DNA of 48,683 nt, taken from DASXYU01 sp036502295. GTDB lineage: Bacteria > Actinomycetota > Actinomycetes > Mycobacteriales > Jatrophihabitantaceae. Below are positions 39,537 to 47,218 of this stretch, piece after piece. Position 1 is the stretch's first letter. Every line of letters begins with the position of its first letter. The notes under the pieces were generated by a model, which saw nothing but the letters and a program-made list of their open reading frames with translations, had not been told where the DNA came from and searched no databases. The stretch covers positions 1 to 48,683 of the forward strand of contig DASXYU010000066.1 of assembly GCA_036502295.1 (NCBI GenBank), given 5' to 3'. Both the position numbers and the translations under genes were made by a program.

Positions 39537-39985
39537 CTCAGATCGCGCCACATGAGTTGGTAGTTCACGTCGATCTCGCCGTCGTACTCCAAGCCGCCCT
39601 CGATGACGAAGCCGTTACGGGCATACACAGGCACGGCCAGTTCGCGCGCCTGCAGCCACATCAGCCGGGCGCCTCGCGCACGGGCATAGTCGACCGCGGC
39701 ATTCACCACCAGGCTCGCCAGCCCGCGGCCACGTGAGCGCGGGTCGGTCGCCATCTGCCGCAGATGCCAGGACGGCGTGACCTCCGGCAGCCACGGGCAC
39801 GGGTCCTCGAATATCAGGCAGGTGCTCAGCACAGGACCGTCCTCTATGCGAGCACCGATGTGCACCGCGTCGCTGTGCTCGTCGCCGGGCATCTGCTGGT
39901 CGGCAGCGAAGTGGGGGCGCAGGATGTTGCGTCGCAACTCACGGGTCAGTTCCGGGTCGATGACCCCTACGGTCACCTCGCTCAC
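39524..39985 (-). CDS. GNAT-family acetyltransferase (paralogue 1)
   Basis: A 153-residue GNAT protein. Strands S-T-C-L-I-F-E-D-P-C-P-W-L-P, then the acetyl-CoA loop Q-M-A-T-D-P-R-S-R-G-R-G-L-A, and L-Q-A-R-E-L-A-V-P-V-Y-A-R-N-G-F at the end are typical. It is closely similar throughout to the GNAT at 40560-41027 (L-R-R-x-x-L-R-P, D-A-V-H-I-G, P-C/T-C-P-W-L-P-E-V, W-H-L-R-Q-M-A-T), so the two are paralogues. The GTG start overlaps the mazF stop (GTGA), making it the third gene of the TA operon. Substrate unknown. Confidence 0.85.
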   Translation of the reverse strand: MSEVTVGVIDPELTRELRRNILRPHFAADQQMPGDEHSDAVHIGARIEDGPVLSTCLIFEDPCPWLPEVTPSWHLRQMATDPRSRGRGLASLVVNAAVDYARARGARLMWLQARELAVPVYARNGFVIEGGLEYDGEIDVNYQLMWRDLSTAV

Positions 39986-40308
39986 GCGGCAAGGCCGAGG
40001 AAGACGATGATCGAGCGTTCAATGTCTACTAGCAGAGCGGTCGGTACCCGGCCCGTGCGAGTCCCGAGGTTGCTTCGGCGAACCGCCGTCATCTTGTCGA
40101 TCATCGCGTAGCTCGGACGCGATATACCGGTGAACAGGTCCGTAGGTATTTGAATCCTGAAGAGCGGCGCATCGGGAGTCGCTGACGTGAGCGGTATGAC
40201 GACGACGGAGTCCGTCTCCGAGAAGTGGTCGTCCTGAATGACTATCGCTGGGCGAGGCTTCGAGGCGTACACCCCGCCCGCGACTGTCCAGATGTCGCCG
40301 CGGTTCAC
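39982..40308 (-). CDS. MazF/PemK-type toxin endoribonuclease
   Basis: A 108-residue toxin of the MazF/PemK fold. It begins N-R-G-D-I-W-T-V-A-G-G and has K-P-R-P-A-I-V-I-Q-D-D, S-V-V-V-I-P-L-T-S and S-Y-A-M-I-D-K-M-T-A-V-R-R-S, where the catalytic Arg and Ser/Thr of the family lie. Such toxins cut mRNA at short sequences; the recognised site cannot be read here. GTG 40308 overlaps the antitoxin stop (GTGA) and its own stop overlaps the acetyltransferase start. Confidence 0.88.
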   Translation of the reverse strand: MNRGDIWTVAGGVYASKPRPAIVIQDDHFSETDSVVVIPLTSATPDAPLFRIQIPTDLFTGISRPSYAMIDKMTAVRRSNLGTRTGRVPTALLVDIERSIIVFLGLAA

Positions 40309-40520
40309 TCGTCTTCCAGGGTTGGGAGAACCGAGATCGCTTCGACGAAATCCATGTCCCCGTTGTTCCGAGCAGCCTCAGCGACGGCTAGCGACTGTCG
40401 CCGGGCTTCTTTTGCGAAGGCCGCCGAGCGAACATCCGGAACCCAGATCTGGATTGGACGATAGCCGCGCGCCCGCATCCGCTCGCGGTATTCGGCGGCT
40501 CGTTCCGTTGACGTACTCAT
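40305..40520 (-). CDS. MazE-like antitoxin (DUF3018)
   Basis: A 71-residue antitoxin. It starts T-S-T-E-R-A-A-E-Y-R-E-R-M-R-A-R-G-Y-R-P-I-Q-I-W-V-P-D, the DUF3018 pattern, followed by a helix and an acidic C-terminal tail (M-D-F-V-E-A-I, T-L-E-D-E) that would bind MazF. The N-terminal half probably binds the operator. ATG 40520 is preceded by GTGGAGG. Two perfect palindromes end 9 bp before the start codon. Confidence 0.85.
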   Translation of the reverse strand: MSTSTERAAEYRERMRARGYRPIQIWVPDVRSAAFAKEARRQSLAVAEAARNNGDMDFVEAISVLPTLEDE

Positions 40521-40529
40521 GCCTCCACT

Positions 40530-40556
40530 GTTGCATGCAACGCCGTTGCATGCAAC
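40530..40556. promoter_or_regulatory. Double perfect-palindrome operator of the mazEF operon
   Basis: GTTGCATGCAAC occurs twice, at 40530-40541 and 40545-40556, separated by GCC. Each copy is a perfect 12-bp palindrome. Position just before the mazE ribosome-binding site and the centre spacing of 15 bp suggest cooperative binding of the antitoxin or toxin-antitoxin complex. Confidence 0.8.
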
Positions 40557-40559
40557 AAA

Positions 40560-41027
40560 TCAGCGTGGTTCTGGTATCAAATGCAGGAACTGATACATGC
40601 ACAGGTGCGGCACGGCGTGCTCCTCGTCGGTGAAAAGCTCGCCTTCGTCTACGAAGCCGTTTCGTCGGTAGAGGGGGACGGCGAGTTCGCGACCGTGCAG
40701 CCAGAGCAGCCGTGCGTTCCGCGTTCTCACGTACTCGATGGCGTAGTCGACCACTGCACCGGCATAGCCGTGACCACGGTCGTCGGGCCAGGTTGCCATC
40801 TGCCGTAAGTGCCACGCGGGTTCGACCTCGGGCAGCCACGGGCAGGTGTCGGGGTAGACGAAGCAGGTGCTGACGAGACGGCGATCGACGAGCACGCCTA
40901 TGTGCACCGCGTCGGCGAGGTCATCACCTGGCAGCGGATCACCAGGTGCCGTCTCCGGTCGCAATACGCTGCGTCGAAGCTCCCGCGACCGCCTGGGATC
41001 GATGAGTTCGACGCTGAGTTGGCTCAC
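40560..41027 (-). CDS. GNAT-family acetyltransferase (paralogue 2)
   Basis: A 155-residue GNAT protein similar along its whole length to the one at 39524-39985: S-R-E-L-R-R-S-V-L-R-P, D-A-V-H-I-G, V-S-T-C-F-V-Y-P-D-T-C-P-W-L-P-E-V, W-H-L-R-Q-M-A-T-W-P-D-D-R-G-H-G-Y-A and G-R-E-L-A-V-P-L-Y-R-R-N-G-F. The GTG start overlaps the DUF2269 stop (GTGA), so it belongs to that operon. Its stop lies 4 bp from the mazEF operator. Substrate unknown. Confidence 0.85.
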   Translation of the reverse strand: MSQLSVELIDPRRSRELRRSVLRPETAPGDPLPGDDLADAVHIGVLVDRRLVSTCFVYPDTCPWLPEVEPAWHLRQMATWPDDRGHGYAGAVVDYAIEYVRTRNARLLWLHGRELAVPLYRRNGFVDEGELFTDEEHAVPHLCMYQFLHLIPEPR

Positions 41028-41473
41028 GAGCCGGGCTTGTAGACCATCAAGAAGATGATCACGGCGAAGATCACGCCAACGAGGCCACCGGCAGCGGCGA
41101 TCTTCGCCGTGAATGCCGACACAGCCTCGCTCGCGGCGAGCTTCTCGCCCACGTGCCCCAGCTGCGGCAGGACGAAGCCGTGGACGACCCCCATCGCCGC
41201 CACCCACAGGATGAGCGAGATCCAGATGTAGGGGTCACTGAACTCGGCAGTGTGATCACCGCCCCACGGCGGCTCGGCGCTCATCAGGGCCAAGCCGAAG
41301 ATCACCACGAGGACGGAGGCGAGCGAGTACCAACGCAGCACTCGTGCCGCTGAGGCCACCTCGGCGGCGTCTCCGCGCCGGACGCCCCGGCCCGCTGTGG
41401 TGGCCGCGAAGACGAGCGGCCCGACCGCGAAGATGGCGAAGAGCAGGTGCAGAGCCAGCATGATTTTGAACAT
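41024..41473 (-). CDS. DUF2269 integral membrane protein
   Basis: A 149-residue membrane protein with four hydrophobic segments at about residues 2-22, 45-63, 80-97 and 122-142. The first is M-L-A-L-H-L-L-F-A-I-F-A-V-G-P-L-V-F, and a short polar loop with P-P-W-G-G-D-H-T-A-E-F-S-D-P follows the second. It resembles DUF2269 proteins, whose function is unknown; His in the first and third helices is compatible with heme binding, but this is only a guess. ATG 41473 starts the first helix; the frame extends to 41530 without a good site. Confidence 0.7.
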   Translation of the reverse strand: MFKIMLALHLLFAIFAVGPLVFAATTAGRGVRRGDAAEVASAARVLRWYSLASVLVVIFGLALMSAEPPWGGDHTAEFSDPYIWISLILWVAAMGVVHGFVLPQLGHVGEKLAASEAVSAFTAKIAAAGGLVGVIFAVIIFLMVYKPGS

Positions 41474-41537
41474 GCCGCCGAGGCTATCTGCTGGCCGATG
41501 GTTTCGACACGGACCTACGGCACTACTCACCGGCGCC

Positions 41538-41600
41538 CAGCCGGCGACAGCCGGAGATCAGATTCAGCCGGCGACAGCCGGAGATCAGATTCAGCCGGCG
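41538..41600. repeat. 27-bp tandem repeat at the 3' end of the VWA gene
   Basis: Two complete identical units at 41538-41564 and 41565-41591, then 9 bp of a third. Each unit starts CAGCCGGCGACAGCCGG and contains a CCGGC/GCCGG hairpin with a 4-nt loop. The VWA stop codon (41593-41591) is at the junction of unit two and three, so slippage here changes only non-coding sequence. Confidence 0.9.
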
Positions 41601-43555
41601 CGTCTGCCCTGCGAACGGTTGCGGTTGTTGATGTAGTCCGAGACGACGTACTCGCCGAGCGAGCCCTGCTTCGGCAGGAAGACGCGTCCTCCGTTGCGGC
41701 GGCCGAGCTCCTTCATGAACTGCACCAGTCCGGGTTCGTCGTCGAGCATGAAGACGTTGATGAGTGCCCCGCGCCGCGTGCAGCGCTCCACCTCGGCAAG
41801 CGTTGCCGCGATGGTCTCGCGGGTGGGCGGCCACGCGAAGTCCGCGAAGCCGTCCTCGGCGATGTGCGCGGTCGGCTCACCGTCGGTGATCACCAGGATG
41901 ATCGGATCGCTGCCGCGATTGCGGTCGAGGAACCGTCGGGCCAGCATCAGCGCGTGGTGCAGGTTGGTGCCCTGCACGCGGTCCCAGTCGTGCTCCACCA
42001 GCGCGGTCGGCGTCATCACGCGCGCGTAGTCGGAGAAGCCGATGATCTCGATCTTGTCCTGCGGGTACTTCGTGGAGACGAGGGCGTGCAGCGCCAGGGC
42101 CGTCGTCTTCGCCTCGCCCCACGTACCGCGCAGCTCCATCGAGTACGACATGTCCACGAGTAGCGCGATCGCCGCCGAGGATCGCCGCTCGGTCTCCACC
42201 ACCTCGAAGTCATCGCTCGCCAGCGACAACGATTCACCCGCTGCGAGTGAGCGCAGCACGCCATTGCGGACCGTTTTCACGACGTCGAGCGGCTGTTCAT
42301 CGCCGAAACGCCATTCCCGACTCGACCCGGTGATCTCACCGGCGGCACCGGCATCGCGGACGTCGTGCCCGCCACGTCCTCTCGATTCGAGGACGTCGAA
42401 GACGCGCCGCAGCGCGGTCTGGCCGAGGCGGCGCAGCGCGCGCGGCGACAGTGTCAAGCCGCTGCTGTTGCGTTGCAGGTAGCCCTGCTTGGTGAGTTCG
42501 CGTTCGATGCGGCGCAGCTGCTCGACGTCCTGCACCGCGGATTGGCCGAGTGCGCGCTGGATCAGTTCCTCGTCGATGTCGTCGAGGCTTGCACCCGGGT
42601 AGTTCTGCGAGAGGAGGTTGTCGAGCTGCTCCAGGTCGGCGAGCTCGGCCAGTGCCGAGGTGGCGTCACTGAAGCCCATCGGGTCATCGCCGGACATTTC
42701 GGTTCGCGCGTTCCAGCGCAAGCCGGGACGAGCCGACTGCAGACCACGCTGTAGACGCTCCATCTGCTCGAGCAGTCCGACGTTGGAGAGCGACTGCTCC
42801 ATCATCGCGCCGAGTTCGGCGCGCTGGTCGGAGGAGAGGGAGTTCATCAGCCGCTGCGCGGCCGCGGCCCGGCGGGCGAGGGAGTCGATGAGCTCCTCGA
42901 GGTTGCGCGGGTTGTCCGGGAAGAAGTCGCCGTACTCCCCCATGAAGTGGTCGAAGTCCTCGGGCGTGTGCTCCCCTCGGGCGTCGGCGTCGATCATCTC
43001 GTTGAGCGCCGCCATCATCTGCCGCATCCGCTCGAAGTCCTCGGGCGTTGCGTTCTGCAGGGCATCCTTCATGCCGGCGAACTGCGCGTCGAGCACTTCG
43101 CGCTGCAGCAGATCCTGGATCTGTTGGTATGCCTGCTGCGCCTCGGGGGAGCGCCAGTTGTAGTCGGAGAGCGCACGCACGGCGCGGGACGTCTCGTTCG
43201 GCAGGTTGTCGAGTTCGGCTTCGGCGAGGCGCGCCGCATCGTCCGGGTCGGGGAAGAGCGCGCGTCGCTCCTGCTCCAATGCCGAGTCGAGTAGTTCGCG
43301 GACCTCGTCGAGGGTGCCGCTGAGGTTGCCCTGCTCGCGCAGTTCCGCGGCGCGCTGCCGGGCACGCCGCCGCAGCTCGTCGAGCCCCGCCCGGTCCTCG
43401 GTGCCGTGCCGCAGCAGGCGGTTCAGTGCGTTCCGTGGCGAGGTGCCGTCGAGGATGTCGTCGCCGATCGAGTCCAGTGCCTCGCGGATGTCATACGGCG
43501 ACTCCAGCGGATCGGGTCCACCGGCCCACCGCCCGTACTTGTTGCGGCGAGGCAA
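41591..43555 (-). CDS. VWA-domain protein partnered with a MoxR/ChlI-like ATPase
   Basis: A 654-residue cytosolic protein. The N-terminal 430 residues are helical and rich in Arg, Glu and Gln (R-R-A-R-Q-R-A-A-E-L-R-E-Q, M-M-A-A-L-N-E-M-I). A C-terminal von Willebrand A domain has the metal-ion site D468-M-S470-Y-S472 in L-L-V-D-M-S-Y-S-M, G-T-N-L-H-H for the Thr ligand, and L-V-I-T-D-G-E-P for the last Asp. MoxR/VWA pairs act in protein maturation and metal insertion. From memory it matches Rv0959. The start is TTG 43555, two nt after the ATPase stop; no better start is seen. Confidence 0.88.
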   Translation of the reverse strand: MPRRNKYGRWAGGPDPLESPYDIREALDSIGDDILDGTSPRNALNRLLRHGTEDRAGLDELRRRARQRAAELREQGNLSGTLDEVRELLDSALEQERRALFPDPDDAARLAEAELDNLPNETSRAVRALSDYNWRSPEAQQAYQQIQDLLQREVLDAQFAGMKDALQNATPEDFERMRQMMAALNEMIDADARGEHTPEDFDHFMGEYGDFFPDNPRNLEELIDSLARRAAAAQRLMNSLSSDQRAELGAMMEQSLSNVGLLEQMERLQRGLQSARPGLRWNARTEMSGDDPMGFSDATSALAELADLEQLDNLLSQNYPGASLDDIDEELIQRALGQSAVQDVEQLRRIERELTKQGYLQRNSSGLTLSPRALRRLGQTALRRVFDVLESRGRGGHDVRDAGAAGEITGSSREWRFGDEQPLDVVKTVRNGVLRSLAAGESLSLASDDFEVVETERRSSAAIALLVDMSYSMELRGTWGEAKTTALALHALVSTKYPQDKIEIIGFSDYARVMTPTALVEHDWDRVQGTNLHHALMLARRFLDRNRGSDPIILVITDGEPTAHIAEDGFADFAWPPTRETIAATLAEVERCTRRGALINVFMLDDEPGLVQFMKELGRRNGGRVFLPKQGSLGEYVVSDYINNRNRSQGRRAG

Positions 43556-43557
43556 GG

Positions 43558-44997
43558 TCAGCCGCCATAAACGGTGCGGGAGCCGTCGGAGTCCTTGGCG
43601 AGGCGCTTGTTGAGGTAGAGCCCCTCAAGGGCGAACTCCACCGCGGCCGCGGCGATGCCGATCGCGGTGGGTCCTTCGCCGAGACCGTCCGGCTCGAGGC
43701 GTTCAAGCAGTGCGGAGAGGACGGGGATCGGGCCGAGCTGTTCGAGCAGTGCCGACGCGGCCACCACGTCGCCGCTGCTGACGACGAGCCCCTCGTCGAA
43801 CTTCTCCTGCAGCGGCCGCAGATCCAGGCCCGCGAGGCGTGCGCGGAAGGTATCGGCGATGGCGCGGCGCTGCAGGTGCTCCAGCACCTCAAACTCGCGT
43901 CCCTCGTCGGCGTCGTCGAACTCGACCTTGCCGCGGCTGGCCGTGATCACCGACGGGAGGTCGGCGATCCGCGCGACCGCCATCGGCTCACCGGTGATCG
44001 CCGCCCGCCGCACGGCCGAGGCGACCACCGTTTCGAGCGCCGCGATGGCGAAGCGGGCGCTGACACCGGAGCGCTGGTCGACCTGCGGCGCGTCACGCAC
44101 CGCCCGGGCGAACCGAGCCACGATCTCCAGCACGTGTGAGGGGACGACGGGGGCGCCGAGCGTCGCCTCGTCCTCGGCATCGCCCCAGAGGACGGCCGCC
44201 TCCTGCGCGATGAGGACGAGTTCGTCGGTGAGTTCGAGCGGGTAGTGGGTGCGGACCTCCGTGCCGAAGCGGTCCTTCAGCGGAGTGATGATCCGTCCCC
44301 GGTTGGTGTAGTCCTCGGGGTTGGCGCTGGCGACGAGGAGCAGGTCCAGCGGCATCCGCAGCTGGTAGCCGCGCACCTGGATGTCGCGTTCTTCGAGGAC
44401 GTTGAGCAGCGCGACCTGAATGCGCTCGGCGAGGTCGGGCAGTTCGTTGACGGCCATGATGCCGCGGTTCGTCCTCGGCACGAGACCGAAGTGGATCGTC
44501 TCGGGGTCACCGAGGGTGCGTCCCTGCGCGATCTTGATCGGGTCGACGTCGCCGATGAGGTCACCGACGCTGGTATCCGGCGTGGCGAGCTTCTCGCCGT
44601 AACGCTCGGAGCGGTGCTTCCACGTGACGGGCGTGAGGTCGCCGTCGGCCCCGACCAGCGCGAGGCAGCGGGCGCACACCGGCGCATAGGGGTGGTCGTT
44701 GATCTCGCAGCCGTCGATCACCGGCGTCCACTCGTCGAGAAGGCCGACGAGGGTGCGGATGAGGCGGGTCTTGCCCTGACCGCGTTCGCCGAGAAGGACG
44801 ATGTCGTGGCCGGCGAGCAGGGCGCGCTCCACCTCGGGGACGACGGTCTCCTCGAATCCGACGATGCCGGGCAGCGAGGTTTCGCCTGCGGCGAGGCGGA
44901 CGAGCAAGTTCTGGCGGATCTCCGCCTTCACACTGCGATGGACGTGGCCCGTGGCGCGAAGCTCTCCGACGGTCGTGATCGAGGGTGCGGCAGTCAC
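43558..44997 (-). CDS. MoxR/ChlI-like AAA ATPase
   Basis: A 479-residue AAA+ ATPase similar to magnesium-chelatase subunit I. Walker A is G70-E-R-G-Q-G-K-T77, sensor-type blocks are N-E-L-P-D-L-A-E-R-I-Q-V-A-L-L-N-V-L-E-E-R and L-V-A-S-A-N-P-E-D-Y-T-N-R-G-R-I-I-T-P-L-K-D-R-F. A three-Cys insert (C-E-I-N-D-H, then C-A-R-C) after Walker A may bind zinc. A C-terminal region beyond the AAA core is unassigned. It works with the downstream VWA protein; the pair matches Rv0958-Rv0959 as I recall. GTG 44997 has GAGAAG upstream. Magnesium chelation is unlikely, since no chlorophyll pathway is present. Confidence 0.88.
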   Translation of the reverse strand: MTAAPSITTVGELRATGHVHRSVKAEIRQNLLVRLAAGETSLPGIVGFEETVVPEVERALLAGHDIVLLGERGQGKTRLIRTLVGLLDEWTPVIDGCEINDHPYAPVCARCLALVGADGDLTPVTWKHRSERYGEKLATPDTSVGDLIGDVDPIKIAQGRTLGDPETIHFGLVPRTNRGIMAVNELPDLAERIQVALLNVLEERDIQVRGYQLRMPLDLLLVASANPEDYTNRGRIITPLKDRFGTEVRTHYPLELTDELVLIAQEAAVLWGDAEDEATLGAPVVPSHVLEIVARFARAVRDAPQVDQRSGVSARFAIAALETVVASAVRRAAITGEPMAVARIADLPSVITASRGKVEFDDADEGREFEVLEHLQRRAIADTFRARLAGLDLRPLQEKFDEGLVVSSGDVVAASALLEQLGPIPVLSALLERLEPDGLGEGPTAIGIAAAAVEFALEGLYLNKRLAKDSDGSRTVYGG

Positions 44998-45058
44998 CTT
45001 CTCGAAACTACGCCGATCGAAGGAGGAAGTGCGAGCGTGCGCGATTCTTCGCTCGCTC

Positions 45059-45556
45059 CTAGCCTGAATATGCCTTCACCGAGACGAGGGTGACCTTCAG
45101 CTTCTTGCCGTTGGGGGTCTCGTACTGCACCGTCTCGCCCTCCTTGGCGCCGGAGAGGGCGCTACCCAGCGGGGAGGCCGGGGAGTAGACGTCGATGCTC
45201 GCGGTGGCGGCCTCTTCCCGAGAGCCGAGCAGGAAGCTTTCGGTGTCCTCGTCCCCGTCGTAGCGGATCTCGAGGACCATGCCCGGACCGGCGACACCGT
45301 CCGCCACTGGAGCCTCGCCCACTTGGGCGTTTCGCAGCATTGCGGTGAGCTGAACGATGCGTGCCTCCTGCTTGCCCTGCTCCTCGCGCGCAGCGTGGTA
45401 GCCGCCGTTCTCCTTCAGGTCGCCCTCTTCGCGCCGGTCGTTGATCTCCTTCGCCATCGCCGGGCGATTGTCGATCAGCGACTGCAACTCGGTCGAGAGG
45501 CGCTCGTATGCCTCCTGGGTGAGCCAGGTGACGGTGTCGGTGGCCTTCGTTGTCAC
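45059..45556 (-). CDS. greA: Transcription elongation factor GreA
   Basis: A 165-residue factor that rescues backtracked RNA polymerase by stimulating transcript cleavage. The coiled coil with its acidic tip is visible: L-T-Q-E-A-Y-E-R-L-S-T-E-L, N-D-R-R-E-E-G-D-L-K-E-N-G-G-Y-H-A-A-R-E-E-Q, where D and E at the tip coordinate Mg2+. The C-terminal FKBP-like domain ends Y-S-P-A-S-P-L-G-S-A-L and V-Q-Y-E-T-P-N-G. GTG 45556 has GGGAG upstream. Divergent from mca with a shared 106-bp control region, the same arrangement I recall in mycobacteria. Confidence 0.96.
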   Translation of the reverse strand: MTTKATDTVTWLTQEAYERLSTELQSLIDNRPAMAKEINDRREEGDLKENGGYHAAREEQGKQEARIVQLTAMLRNAQVGEAPVADGVAGPGMVLEIRYDGDEDTESFLLGSREEAATASIDVYSPASPLGSALSGAKEGETVQYETPNGKKLKVTLVSVKAYSG

Positions 45557-45662
45557 AGCAGAACTCCCAAACGACGTGGGACGGGAACGGGACGTGTGGA
45601 ACAGAACATCCAGAGTAAACCCGCGGGGGAATGTTCGTCCGGGCGTCGTGGACAATGGAGTC

Positions 45663-46577
45663 GTGACTGCCCCGTCCGGTGATGCCCTACGAATGATGGC
45701 CGTGCACGCCCACCCCGACGACGAGTCGAGCAAGGGCGCGGCCACTATGGCCCGCTACGTCGACTCCGGCGCCGAGGTGCTCGTAGTGACCTGCACCGGC
45801 GGTGAGCGGGGTAGCGTCCTCAACCCCAACTTCGAGGGGCGTGCTGACGTCCAGGAGAACATGGCGGAGGTTCGCCGCCAGGAGATGGCGAGGGCCGTCT
45901 CGATCCTCGGTGTCCAGCACCACTGGCTCGGCTTCGTCGACTCTGGCTTTCCCGAGGGCGATCCGCTGCCGCCCCTGCCCGCCGACTCCTTCGGTCTCAT
46001 CGATCCCGACCTCGGCATCCAGCGCCTCGTGGAGGTGATCCGCCGGTTCCGTCCGCACGTCATGACGACGTATGACGAGAACGGCGGCTACCCGCACCCC
46101 GACCACATCCAGGTGCACGTGATCAGCGTCGGGGCGTTCGAGAAGGCCGCCGATCCGGAGTACCACCCGGAACTCGGCGAGGCATGGCGGGTGCTGAAGC
46201 TCTACTACGACGTGGGCTTCAACCCGGCGCGCTTCAACGCCATCGACGCCGTGCTGCACCAGCGCGGGCTGGAGTCGCCCTTCGCGGAGTGGCGTGAGCA
46301 CCAGGCCGAGCGGGCCCAGAAGCGCGAAGAAGAAGGACGCCGCGACCCGAAGGTCACCACGCAGGTGAACGTCGCGGAGTGGTTCGAGCGCCGCGATCAG
46401 GCGCTGCTGGCACACGCCACCCAGGTGGATCCGCAGGGCTGGTTCTTCGGCGTGCCGCTGGACATCCAGCAGGAGGCGTGGCCCACCGAGGACTTCGAGC
46501 TGGTGACGTCCTACGTCGACACCTCGCTGCCTGAGGACGATCTCTTCGCCGGCGTGCGTGAGAGGGTGGTCGCGTGA
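45663..46577 (+). CDS. mca: Mycothiol S-conjugate amidase
   Basis: A 304-residue zinc amidase that cleaves mycothiol conjugates so that toxins are exported as mercapturic acids. Zinc ligands are in A-H17-P-D-D20 and H145-P-D-H148. The segments G-G-E-R-G-S-V-L-N, E-M-A-R-A-V-S-I-L-G and T-T-Y-D-E-N-G-G-Y-P-H-P-D-H favour Mca over the related deacetylase MshB. GTG 45663 lies 6 nt after a GACAAT hexamer (45651-45656), which would give a leaderless mRNA. A longer frame reaches 45441 inside greA and is rejected. The stop overlaps the small membrane protein start. Confidence 0.92.
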   Translation: MTAPSGDALRMMAVHAHPDDESSKGAATMARYVDSGAEVLVVTCTGGERGSVLNPNFEGRADVQENMAEVRRQEMARAVSILGVQHHWLGFVDSGFPEGDPLPPLPADSFGLIDPDLGIQRLVEVIRRFRPHVMTTYDENGGYPHPDHIQVHVISVGAFEKAADPEYHPELGEAWRVLKLYYDVGFNPARFNAIDAVLHQRGLESPFAEWREHQAERAQKREEEGRRDPKVTTQVNVAEWFERRDQALLAHATQVDPQGWFFGVPLDIQQEAWPTEDFELVTSYVDTSLPEDDLFAGVRERVVA

Positions 46578-46810
46578 TCCTCGCTGCCAGCAACTGCACC
46601 GGGGAGTGCCTGAAGTCCGGACCGTGGGGCCTGGCGATCGTCCTGCTGCTCGGTGTCGCCTGCTACTTCCTCTTCAAGTCGATGTCCAAGCGCATCAAGC
46701 GGGTTAAAGATGCGCAGACCCAGCCACCGGCGCCGAAGCGGCCCGATTCCGCCACAGTCGCCCGGGCCGAGATCGTCACCCCGCCGAAAGACGACGAACC
46801 CGAGGCCTGA
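46574..46810 (+). CDS. Small membrane protein downstream of mca
   Basis: A 78-residue protein with one hydrophobic segment (residues 18-34, G-L-A-I-V-L-L-L-G-V-A-C-Y-F-L-F) followed by a basic stretch K-S-M-S-K-R-I-K-R-V-K and a Pro-rich acidic tail. Two Cys precede the helix. GTG 46574 overlaps the mca stop (GTGA). It corresponds in place and form to Rv1083 as I recall. Its role is unknown; coupling to mca suggests a link with mycothiol conjugate handling at the membrane. Confidence 0.8.
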   Translation: MILAASNCTGECLKSGPWGLAIVLLLGVACYFLFKSMSKRIKRVKDAQTQPPAPKRPDSATVARAEIVTPPKDDEPEA

Positions 46811-46832
46811 TCGCCGGGCATCGACGAGGGGC

Positions 46833-47210
46833 TCACTCGAACTGGATGAGGCAGAACTCATTGCCTTCCGGGTCGGCCATCACGACGACCACGCCTGAGC
46901 CCGGATAGTCGTGTCGTTCGCCGGTGAACGATCCGCCCAGGCGCGCGACCTCGGCCATACCGTCCTCGATTTCCCCGACCGTCACGTCGAGATGCAGCCG
47001 GACCTTGCAGACTTTCGACTCCGGCACGGGCTGGAAGCTGAGGACGAGGCTGGGCTCGGTGAGGAGCACGCGGCGCCAGCCGGGTAGGTCAGCGTCCTCG
47101 CCGAGTTCGCCGCCGAGCAGCGAACACCAGAACCGTGCCACGCGCACTGGATCGGCGCAGTCGACTGTCATGCCGTGCAGGACGGCCGACATCAGGGGCG
47201 CGTCGGTCAC
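46833..47210 (-). CDS. VOC-family (glyoxalase-like) protein
   Basis: A 125-residue vicinal-oxygen-chelate fold protein. It has G-M-T-V-D-C-A-D-P-V-R-V-A-R-F-W at the first strand, W-R-R-V-L-L-T-E-P-S-L-V, K-V-R-L-H-L-D-V-T-V and the closing V-V-V-M-A-D-P-E-G-N-E-F-C-L-I-Q. Relatives include bleomycin-resistance and glyoxalase I-like proteins, but the substrate here is unknown. GTG 47210 is preceded by AGGAGC. It follows arfB on the same strand after 8 nt, so co-transcription is likely. Confidence 0.85.
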   Translation of the reverse strand: MTDAPLMSAVLHGMTVDCADPVRVARFWCSLLGGELGEDADLPGWRRVLLTEPSLVLSFQPVPESKVCKVRLHLDVTVGEIEDGMAEVARLGGSFTGERHDYPGSGVVVVMADPEGNEFCLIQFE

Positions 47211-47218
47211 GTTTGCTC

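Noticed and set aside
43558..44997. True magnesium chelatase subunit
   Set aside because: No other chlorophyll or cobalamin chelatase genes are nearby; MoxR-VWA pairs are common outside those pathways.
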